Source: Chloroflexota bacterium
Lineage (GTDB): Bacteria; Chloroflexota; Chloroflexia; JAMDCE01
Length of the DNA: 10,759 nucleotides
Direction of reading: 5' to 3'
Assembly (NCBI GenBank): GCA_023489135.1
Contig: JAMDCE010000310.1
Span: 1-10,759 of the forward strand
Shown in pieces: positions 6,087-10,759 of this stretch (position 1 is the first letter of the stretch; each line of letters opens with the position of its first letter). The position numbers and the translations under genes were made by a program. The notes beneath the pieces are model-generated. The model had not been told where the DNA came from. It made no database searches and worked only from the letters and a program-made list of their open reading frames with translations.

Positions 6087-7393
6087 GTGACCGTTCCGAA
6101 ATTGGTAGGTGATACAGAGGGGCAGGCTTTCCCCTTGAAGTCTCTGCGCTCCTAGTAGTTGATGACTTCGCCGAAATCGTAGTCCTCTGGCTGATCGGTT
6201 AACCAGCCTATGAGGCTGCTCACGTTCTTCACCGACTTGCGGCGCTTGTATGCGCGCATAGTCCGGTAGCGCTCCTTGACGCCCCATCCTATCGCACGTT
6301 CCACACTGTTGCTGGTGCCATCCATCCGCTCCCCGTTCGGTCCCTCCCAATGGCGAAACAGGGTCAATCGGCCCCATAGATTCCACAAGTCCAGAGTCCA
6401 TATCCGCATCCGATACCATACGTCGGCTTTGCCTTTGCCTCTTGGCGAAACTGCAACTTGGTAACGCCGATGCATTTCTTCCAACTGCTGCTCTCCATCG
6501 GAAGGATGCTCCGCTACGACGTGTTCTACTCGTTCCAGGTCCCCCAGCAGACCCTCCACACTCAGCCCTTCAGGTATCTCTCCTGGTTCCTCCCGGACCA
6601 TCTTAACTAACTCCTCAATGGTACCCATCACGTGCCGCATCACGTGCGCGCGACATATCTGATGCTCAACCCCCAATTCATCCGCGACGGTCTTGAAGGC
6701 ATCGGCATCATCACTCACCAACACCTGAGCCCCCACCGCCTTGGCCAGCTTCCTCAGCCACTTCTTGATAGTCTTGGCATCTTCGCCATCGAGGATTTCC
6801 ACCGACAGTTCTGCCCCGGTCACATCGTCGACTGCCACAGCCACTACAATGGACTTACCCGCACATCTGACCTTAGTCAAGTCAACTCCGAGCACCGGGA
6901 CCACCCTACGCCCGGATTTCAGCCAATCCTTGCGCATCTTTTGGGCATTGGCTCCGGCCTCTTGGACATTCATGTAGACTGTGGTTTTGCCTAGCGTCCA
7001 TCCTAGAGCCCTCACCAGGTCAGATACCCCCCCGTAGCTCAAGCCTAGAATATAAAGCAACACAGACAGTCCCTTGAGTGTATCCGACTGTTGATCTCTA
7101 CTAACGCCCTTGGGATAGATGCGGAAGGTACGGTTGCATTTAAGGCAGCGAGCACGCTGAGCTTTCACCTGCGAGTGCTTGGTATCACGAAGGGCTTTGG
7201 GAACGTCTTCTTGATGGGACTTGAAGCGCCGACCATTACAGCCCTCGTATGGACACTTCTCAGGAATTGGGTATACATCTGGCTCTACTTTGGGAATCCG
7301 CAATCGCAAACGCACTATGGCCACCTCCACATCCACCAAATCTGGAAATGATACCCCATTCCCCATTCATTTCACCACTTCGTGAACGGTCAC
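6087..7393 (-). mobile_element. Outer insertion sequence, 1307 bp, with zinc-ribbon DDE transposase
   Basis: The ends are GTGACCGTTC (6087-6096) and its reverse complement GAACGGTCAC (7384-7393). Over the terminal 20 bases the two ends match at 16 positions without gaps. It is flanked by the 8-bp duplication ACGGCTAG, a length usual for ISL3, ISH6 and IS256-type elements. One transposase gene fills it on the minus strand. Its right edge was later hit by the IS481-type element, which left the outer IS itself complete. The IS name and exact family need a database comparison. Confidence 0.85.
6152..7366 (-). CDS. DDE transposase with zinc ribbon (ISL3/ISH6/IS256-like)
   Basis: The protein moves the outer IS by DDE-type DNA cleavage and strand transfer. 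It has 404 residues with no internal stop. An N-terminal zinc ribbon is formed by Cys38/Cys43 (CPYEGC) and Cys74/Cys77 (CLKC), likely for end binding. The RNase H-like core shows Asp162 (LGVDLTK), Asp219 or 220 (LVSDDADAF), a C-x-x-H pair at 238-241 (ICRAHVMRH) typical of the IS256/MULE-like lineage, and Glu356 in TSNSVERAIGW, followed by KERYRTMRAYKR. So the catalytic triad is intact. The start ATG reads leftward from 7366, 18 bases after the end of the terminal repeat; no strong ribosome-binding site is visible. The gene stops 65 bases before the left IS end. Family placement is by motif only. Confidence 0.87.
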   Translation of the reverse strand: MGNGVSFPDLVDVEVAIVRLRLRIPKVEPDVYPIPEKCPYEGCNGRRFKSHQEDVPKALRDTKHSQVKAQRARCLKCNRTFRIYPKGVSRDQQSDTLKGLSVLLYILGLSYGGVSDLVRALGWTLGKTTVYMNVQEAGANAQKMRKDWLKSGRRVVPVLGVDLTKVRCAGKSIVVAVAVDDVTGAELSVEILDGEDAKTIKKWLRKLAKAVGAQVLVSDDADAFKTVADELGVEHQICRAHVMRHVMGTIEELVKMVREEPGEIPEGLSVEGLLGDLERVEHVVAEHPSDGEQQLEEMHRRYQVAVSPRGKGKADVWYRMRIWTLDLWNLWGRLTLFRHWEGPNGERMDGTSNSVERAIGWGVKERYRTMRAYKRRKSVKNVSSLIGWLTDQPEDYDFGEVINY

Positions 7394-7400
7394 ACGGCTA
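7385..7400. repeat. Left 16-bp target duplication of the IS481-type element
   Basis: AACGGTCACACGGCTA directly precedes the left IS end and recurs identically after the right IS end (8663-8678). It consists of the last 9 bases of the outer IS plus the first 7 of that IS's own target duplication. Sixteen is at or slightly above the long end reported for IS481-family duplications. Confidence 0.88.
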
Positions 7401-7446
7401 TGTAGAGTCGCCGTGCAATGATCAGCAGGTATGTCGTATCCTTAAT

Positions 7447-7863
7447 ATGGACAACATCCTGTTTAGGCTAGAAGAGGCACAGGCGATTACTCGATCTGTA
7501 GATGAACGAAGACGGCGGCGATTAACATTTGCTGAAAAGATGCGTTTGGTTAACCTAGCTCTGCACTATGGTCCCTCAGAAGCAGCACGGGAGATGGATG
7601 TAAACCGGGATACGGTTTACCTGTGGCTACGTCGCTATGAAGAGGGTGGCACGGAGAATCTACACACGCGCCCTCGTGGTAAAGCCGAACCACGAACGGT
7701 TACTCCAGAAGTGCGCGACCGGCTGATGGCCTTGAAGGAGGAGAACCCGAAGCGATCAGCTGCGAAAGTGGCCAGGCTGTATAAGGAAGAAAGCGGACTA
7801 AAGGTACATCGGGGCACGGTTTGGGCCACGCTTAAAAAGGGGGAGCCCCGATCAAGCCGTTGA
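7447..7863 (+). CDS. IS481-type transposase, N-terminal helix-turn-helix part (frame 1)
   Basis: This is the DNA-binding half of the IS481 transposase, 138 residues in its own frame. A basic stretch RRRRR (21-25) precedes a helix-turn-helix at about 27-66, with LTFAEKMRLVNLALHYG and SEAAREMDVNRDTVYLWLRRY. A second helical DNA-binding region follows (85-130, PEVRDRLMALKEENPKRSAA ... VHRGTVWATLKK). IS481 transposases normally run straight on into the integrase core. Here the frame ends at TGA 7861-7863, while the core continues in the -1 frame. ATG 7447 is the first in-frame start inside the IS; no clear ribosome-binding site is seen. A -1 shift at A AAG GGG (7836-7842) would join the halves into about 389 residues. 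Confidence 0.85.
   Translation: MDNILFRLEEAQAITRSVDERRRRRLTFAEKMRLVNLALHYGPSEAAREMDVNRDTVYLWLRRYEEGGTENLHTRPRGKAEPRTVTPEVRDRLMALKEENPKRSAAKVARLYKEESGLKVHRGTVWATLKKGEPRSSR
7836..7842 (+). promoter_or_regulatory. Candidate -1 frameshift heptamer in the IS481-type transposase
   Basis: A AAG GGG fits X XXY YYZ in the frame of the first half. The core frame is closed by TAA at 7833-7835 and the first frame by TGA at 7861-7863, so any -1 shift must occur in this 28-base overlap, where the heptamer lies. ATCGGGGC (7808-7815) and GCCCCGAT (7845-7852) flank it as a perfect 8-bp inverted repeat. A simple indel in the A5G5 run would look the same. Confidence 0.45.
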
Positions 7864-8615
7864 GGAACATCCCGCAATTCTTCGAACGGACTGAACCCAA
7901 TGCATTACGCCAGGTGGATCTGGTCGAGGACGAGAGGACAGCCATCGGCATCGTCCACGGGGTCTTCTACCTGGATGACTACTCTCGTTATTGTGTAGGA
8001 GGGAGATTCTTTTTCGACAAGACTGAGGACAACGTTCTGCAAGTCGGGCTGAATGCGGTGGTGCAGCACGGTTTGCCAGTGGAGATACTCTCGGACAATG
8101 GGCCACAGTTTCAGGTGGTGGACGACCAGGCGCGAGCATCAGGCACAAAGACGCGTTACCAGTCAGGATGGGAGGCGTTAGGAGTGACAGTGACCTTTGC
8201 CGCACCCTATCATCCCCAGACCAAGGGGAAGGAAGAGCGGTTCAATCGGTTCGTCAAAGAGGATTTTCTCGATGAGGTTCGGGACAGAGTGACGAGCCTT
8301 GAAGATCTGAATGAGCGTTTTGCCCTGTGGCAGCGATGGTACAACGAGCAGTGGCAACATAGTGCACTGAACTTCAATCCACCGATAAGCCGGTATCGCC
8401 CAGGGATGAAGATCGCCAAAGAGACCTTATGGCAGACTTTCGCCAAGGAAGAGACCAGGAAGGTGCGGCTTGATGGGAAGATCCAGGTGGGCAAGAGTTT
8501 TTACCAACTGCCCAAGGGGTGGGAGCGCAATAGGGTAAGGATCTATCGCTTTGGCAATCAACTAAAGGTAATTGGCGGCAAAGAGAACCGGCTACTAGGC
8601 GAGTGGACGCTGTAG
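7860..8615 (+). CDS. IS481-type transposase, integrase catalytic core (frame 3)
   Basis: This is the catalytic half of the transposase. The frame opens after TAA 7833-7835; its first possible start is TTG 7860, but expression by frameshift from the upstream half is more likely. Counting from TTG, the DDE residues are Asp20 (RQVDLVE), Asp79 (ILSDNGPQF) and Glu126 (HPQTKGKEERFNR), so the rve-type core is complete. The tail includes WYNEQWQHSALNFNPP and a beta-rich end (KSFYQLPKGW) as in other IS481 and IS3 relatives. The stretch just before TTG (GAPIKPLRNIPQFFERTEPNA) already looks like the normal linker of a continuous IS481 protein, supporting a joined product. The stop lies 47 bases inside the right end. 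Confidence 0.88.
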   Translation: MRNIPQFFERTEPNALRQVDLVEDERTAIGIVHGVFYLDDYSRYCVGGRFFFDKTEDNVLQVGLNAVVQHGLPVEILSDNGPQFQVVDDQARASGTKTRYQSGWEALGVTVTFAAPYHPQTKGKEERFNRFVKEDFLDEVRDRVTSLEDLNERFALWQRWYNEQWQHSALNFNPPISRYRPGMKIAKETLWQTFAKEETRKVRLDGKIQVGKSFYQLPKGWERNRVRIYRFGNQLKVIGGKENRLLGEWTL

Positions 8616-8662
8616 AGATTTGCAGTGAACAACTTCGCAGACCTTTGCTCCGCGACTCTACA

Positions 8663-8678
8663 AACGGTCACACGGCTA
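8663..8678. repeat. Right 16-bp target duplication of the IS481-type element
   Basis: This is identical to 7385-7400. Bases 8663-8671 duplicate the outer IS terminus, and 8672-8679 complete the outer IS's 8-bp duplication ACGGCTAG. Confidence 0.88.
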
Positions 8679-8686
8679 GCTACCTA

Positions 8687-8715
8687 TTGACTTCAACAGC
8701 CGGTTATGATATGTT
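8687..8715 (+). promoter_or_regulatory. Likely promoter of the modE-like gene
   Basis: TTGACT (8687-8692) and TATGTT (8710-8715) are spaced 17 bases. The -10 lies inside the palindrome at 8701-8725, so binding there would block transcription. The -35 is only 8 bases from the end of the IS target duplication. Confidence 0.5.
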
Positions 8716-8725
8716 CTGCATAACG
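8701..8725. promoter_or_regulatory. Putative ModE-type operator upstream of the modE-like gene
   Basis: GTTATG (8703-8708) and CATAAC (8719-8724) form an inverted repeat within a CG(G)TTATG...CATAACG site. From memory, the Escherichia coli modA operator also has CGTTAT...ACATAACG arms with similar spacing. The right half, TCTGCATAACG (8715-8725), recurs inverted before the transporter gene at 9178-9188. Confidence 0.55.
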
Positions 8726-8753
8726 CCAGATAATGATAAACCGTAGGAGCTAT

Positions 8754-9161
8754 GTGAACGATATCGCTAAGGACCTACTCAGCGACCACAAGTCGAAGGT
8801 CTGCCTAAATTCACCGAATGACCCAGCGTGGCTAGAGCCTCGTTCTAAAATCTGGATCGAGAGGAATGGGGACACTGTGCTGAGCGATTGGCGTGTGGCG
8901 CTTTTGGAGGCTATTGAGCGCACAGGATCCCTTGCCAAAGCAGCGGATGACTTGGGGGTTCCTTACCGCTCGGCATGGCAGAAGATCAAAGAATCCGAAG
9001 AACGACTCGGAATTCGCCTTATCATTACACACTCTGGAGGCGCCGAGGGTGGGAGCAGCGAGCTCACGGAGTCGGCGCATGATCTGCTTAGTCGTTACCA
9101 CCAGTTCACCGATGGCCTGGCTGAGCTGATTGACAGAAGGTTCAAGGAAGCCTTCGGATAG
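8754..9161 (+). CDS. ModE-like transcriptional regulator, DNA-binding domain only
   Basis: The product is a winged-helix protein matching the N-terminal domain of ModE, the molybdate-responsive regulator. The match runs LEPRSKIWIERNG, LSDWRVALLEAIERTGSLAKAADDLGV, YRSAWQKIKESEERLG and the wing GGAEGGSSELTESA. The C-terminal helix would form the dimer interface. It has about 135 residues and no molybdate-binding TOBE/Mop domain, so effector sensing is not explained. GTG 8754 has AGGAG (8745-8749) four bases upstream and is chosen; ATG 8733 in frame, giving seven more residues, has no ribosome-binding site but cannot be excluded. A palindrome overlaps its promoter, implying autoregulation. Its stop codon is inside a terminator hairpin. 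The following gene is a molybdate transporter, consistent with a local regulator-transport pair. Confidence 0.85.
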   Translation: MNDIAKDLLSDHKSKVCLNSPNDPAWLEPRSKIWIERNGDTVLSDWRVALLEAIERTGSLAKAADDLGVPYRSAWQKIKESEERLGIRLIITHSGGAEGGSSELTESAHDLLSRYHQFTDGLAELIDRRFKEAFG

Positions 9162-9173
9162 GCTTTCTTTTTG
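9147..9173 (+). terminator. Terminator overlapping the end of the modE-like gene
   Basis: AAGCC (9148-9152) pairs with GGCTT (9161-9165) across an 8-base loop, followed by TCTTTTTG. The stop codon TAG (9159-9161) lies in the hairpin. It would separate modE from the transporter gene, or act as an attenuator between them. Confidence 0.6.
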
Positions 9174-9177
9174 TCCC

Positions 9178-9202
9178 CGTTATGCAGACTTCTGCCATAC
9201 GC
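9178..9202. promoter_or_regulatory. Putative ModE-type operator upstream of the molybdate transporter gene
   Basis: CGTTATGCAGA (9178-9188) is the exact reverse complement of TCTGCATAACG before the modE-like gene. It continues into a dyad, GCAGA-CT-TCTGC (9184-9195) followed by CATACG. It lies 35 bases before the transporter ATG. I could not define clear -35/-10 boxes for it. Confidence 0.5.
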
Positions 9203-9236
9203 ATTTCCGCCCCACCAATGATATTCAGAGAGTGCG

Positions 9237-10454
9237 ATGATGTTAGAAAACACTCAGCGACTCGACCCAGCATCGACATCCACCGCTAGCCGCATCGACC
9301 GAATACACTGTTTTGCCCGGCACTTAGTCTTTGGCGGCAACCGCTATGATCGTTCTGAGTTCGCGGGCGCCTTCGGCGATCTTGGGACCTTCATCCCGTT
9401 CGTGGTGGCCTACATCACGGTGAACAGGATGGACCCGTTGGGAATCTTGTTGAGCTTCGGCCTTTTCAAGATCTTCGTCGGGCTCTACTTTAAGACGCCG
9501 GTATCTGTCCAACCGATGAAGGCCATCGGCGGGGCGGCAATCGCCCATCCTGAGTTGGTGACGCCAGGGATGATCTGGGGATCAGGCCTATTCACCGCCG
9601 GCTTCTGGGCCATTATGGCGCTCACCGGAGCTATCACCTGGCTGGAGAAGATCACGGCCAAGCCGGTGATGCGCGGTATTATGCTCGGTCTGGGTATTTC
9701 GTTCATCGTCGAAGGTCTTGGTCTGGCTAAGGAACAGCCAATCCTAGCGGTGGTCGCCGTCGTGCTTACCTTTGTGTTCCTCACAAACGAGTGCATCCCG
9801 GCAATGCTTCTACTGCTGGCTCTGGGGATTGGCTACTCATTGGTACAGGACACGGCGCTCCTTGGGCAACTCTCGACGGTCTCGCCTCACCTGCGGCTTC
9901 CGGAGTTCACGCTGGGCAGGCTGAACTGGAACGACCTAGTGACGGGCACACTCATCCTCGGGCTGCCCCAGGCGCCTTTGACTCTGGGCAACGCGATCCT
10001 GGGCATCACCGCCGAGAACAACAAGTTGTTTCCCGACCGACCGTTGAAGGTAAAGACTGTCGCTCTGGACCACGGCTTTATGAATGTGGTCGCGGCAGCC
10101 ATTGGCGGTGTGCCCCTCTGCCACGGGGCCGGTGGCATGGCTGGACACGTCCGATTCGGAGCTCGCACAGGCGGAGCACTGGTCATTTTGGGTCTCATAG
10201 TCACATTCACGGGCCTTTTCCTGTCCGACTCTGTGGCGCTGATACTTGGATTGATTCCAACTGCCGTCCTGGGTGTAATCCTCTTCTTTACGGGACTTGA
10301 GCTGTCCTCCATCGTCCGCGACATCGGCAACAGGAAGGAAGACATTTACGTGATGCTAGTCACGGCCGGCATCGCCATCGTCAACATGGGCGTGGCTTTC
10401 TTAGCTGGGCTGGCCCTCTACTACGCCATCCGCAGGCGTATCGTGAAGATCTAG
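9237..10454 (+). CDS. MOT1-family molybdate transporter (SulP-related)
   Basis: The protein is predicted to import molybdate for molybdenum-cofactor enzymes. It has 405 residues. About 35 are polar at the N-terminus, then there are some 10-12 membrane segments. Characteristic MOT1 blocks are EFAGAFGDLGTFIPF (41-55), TPVSVQPMKAIGGAA (87-101), LPQAPLTLGNAILG (243-256), and VPLCHGAGGMAGHVRFGART (292-311) followed by GGALVILG. No C-terminal STAS domain is present, which separates it from ordinary SulP sulfate permeases. ATG 9237 is chosen; ATG 9240 follows directly, and there is only a weak GAGAG before them. The gene stands behind the ModE-like regulator and a shared operator-like half-site, which supports molybdate rather than sulfate as substrate. 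No modABC genes are visible. Tungstate or sulfate transport cannot be excluded. Confidence 0.88.
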   Translation: MMLENTQRLDPASTSTASRIDRIHCFARHLVFGGNRYDRSEFAGAFGDLGTFIPFVVAYITVNRMDPLGILLSFGLFKIFVGLYFKTPVSVQPMKAIGGAAIAHPELVTPGMIWGSGLFTAGFWAIMALTGAITWLEKITAKPVMRGIMLGLGISFIVEGLGLAKEQPILAVVAVVLTFVFLTNECIPAMLLLLALGIGYSLVQDTALLGQLSTVSPHLRLPEFTLGRLNWNDLVTGTLILGLPQAPLTLGNAILGITAENNKLFPDRPLKVKTVALDHGFMNVVAAAIGGVPLCHGAGGMAGHVRFGARTGGALVILGLIVTFTGLFLSDSVALILGLIPTAVLGVILFFTGLELSSIVRDIGNRKEDIYVMLVTAGIAIVNMGVAFLAGLALYYAIRRRIVKI

Positions 10455-10547
10455 ATCGAATCTCACAGGTGAGTGAAAACAGCCGTTAACATGTGCGCCT
10501 CTGAGAATCGTTTGACAGATTCCATAGAGAAACTTTCACCGCTTTCC

Positions 10548-10574
10548 GTTGGTAGCACGTAGTGCACAGGTGCA
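10548..10574. repeat. 27-bp direct repeat, copy 1
   Basis: Identical to 10733-10759, beginning GTTGGTAGCACG. It contains overlapping dyads: GCAC-GTA-GTGC (10555-10565) and TGCAC-AG-GTGCA (10563-10574). Start-to-start distance between copies is 185 bp. Confidence 0.85.
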
Positions 10575-10603
10575 AAAATTGGTCGACCTCGACAATTCAG
10601 TTT

Positions 10604-10645
10604 GGGGAGTCTCTCCTGGCCGAGCTGCCAGGTAAGAAACTCCCT
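10604..10645 (+). other. Nested hairpin between the two repeat copies
   Basis: The inner stem is CCTGGC (10615-10620) with GCCAGG (10627-10632) around a 6-base loop. The outer stem is GGGGAGT (10604-10610) with ACTCCCT (10639-10645), 7 pairs including one G-T. It might be a structured RNA or a DNA hairpin. No promoter is evident. Confidence 0.4.
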
Positions 10646-10732
10646 CCACGTCGATCCTAGTACTTGCCAAAGTTTGCCCTGCGCGACCTTGCGGCCGACA
10701 GTCTTCTCACGCGCTTGTGCTTACTTTGCTGA

Positions 10733-10759
10733 GTTGGTAGCACGTAGTGCACAGGTGCA
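10733..10759. repeat. 27-bp direct repeat, copy 2, at the window end
   Basis: Identical to copy 1 over 27 bases and ending with the last base of the window, so its true right boundary is unknown. The coincidence suggests that the contig stops in a repeated sequence. Confidence 0.85.

Larger units (their letters stand above)
7401..8662 (+). mobile_element. IS481-type insertion sequence, 1262 bp
   Basis: The terminal inverted repeats begin with the identical 11 bases TGTAGAGTCGC (7401-7411) and GCGACTCTACA (8652-8662), and continue imperfectly to about 28 bases. TGT...ACA ends are typical of IS481 members. A 16-bp target duplication flanks it. It encodes a helix-turn-helix protein and an integrase-core transposase in overlapping frames. 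It inserted exactly at the right edge of the outer IS, 9 bases before the likely -35 of the modE promoter when the duplication is counted as flank. Confidence 0.92.
10455..10759. other. Non-coding right end with repeats and hairpins
   Basis: No supported gene is present. A dyad CTCAC-AG-GTGAG (10462-10473) lies just after the transporter gene, with no T-tract. The rest holds a 27-bp direct repeat and a nested hairpin, listed separately. Confidence 0.5.

Noticed and set aside
7249..7446. N-terminal extension of the IS481 helix-turn-helix ORF to 7249
   Set aside because: It would begin inside the outer IS transposase gene and cross the IS481 left end; ATG 7447 lies inside the element.
4757..10573. 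TGCACAGGTG shared by the antiporter leader (4757-4766) and the terminal 27-bp repeats
   Set aside because: Ten bases of a semi-palindromic sequence with unrelated flanks; not enough to claim a common element.
10548..10759. CRISPR array suggested by two identical 27-bp repeats with internal dyads
   Set aside because: The interval is 158 bp, far longer than a spacer, only two copies exist, and no cas gene is visible.
10485..10759. Integron attC site or dif-type XerCD site (GTTAACATGTGCGCC at 10485-10499)
   Set aside because: No paired GTTRRRY/RYYYAAC boxes for attC, and no second arm with central spacer for dif.

Overview
The window looks like a bacterial chromosome fragment of moderately high G+C, starting and ending mid-feature like a contig. 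Chloroflexota is my best guess: aroE overlaps hslV, and a membrane protein carries a Thr/Pro-rich linker and tandem bacterial SH3 domains. This is inference from gene style only, with no marker gene to confirm it.

Left part (1-2852), housekeeping. The 3' part of aroE (shikimate dehydrogenase) overlaps hslV (protease subunit of HslUV) by ATGA; no hslU follows. A strong sigma70-type promoter with a structured leader and a possible 26-codon leader ORF precedes a membrane protein with two SH3b domains. A tRNA-Gly(CCC) with its own promoter and terminator follows.

Middle (2886-4680), recombinase locus. Immediately after the tRNA is an intact tyrosine recombinase gene, then a decayed copy of its own 3' quarter (catalytic Tyr lost, frameshifted). 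A gene-free stretch with an 8-bp hairpin and two interlocking inverted repeats follows. This looks like a tRNA-associated integrase locus, but no second attachment site is visible.

Antiporter unit (4671-6010). An extended -10 promoter drives a roughly 165-nt leader with three hairpins and two tiny overlapping ORFs that end exactly on the start codon of a CPA2-type cation:proton antiporter. The arrangement suggests translational control.

Nested insertion sequences (6079-8679). A 1307-bp IS with a zinc-ribbon DDE transposase is flanked by the 8-bp duplication ACGGCTAG. An IS481-type element of 1262 bp has inserted at its right edge, making a 16-bp duplication that copies the outer IS end plus 7 bases of the first duplication. 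The IS481 transposase is split in two frames at an A AAG GGG heptamer.

Molybdate locus (8687-10454). A ModE-type DNA-binding protein without a molybdate-binding domain precedes a MOT1-family molybdate transporter. Both genes are preceded by dyads sharing the same 11-base half-site in opposite orientations, resembling ModE operators; one covers the putative modE promoter. The inferred circuit is molybdenum-responsive control of uptake.

Right end (10455-10759) is non-coding. A 27-bp sequence occurs twice, 185 bp apart, with a nested hairpin between the copies; the second copy ends with the last base of the window.
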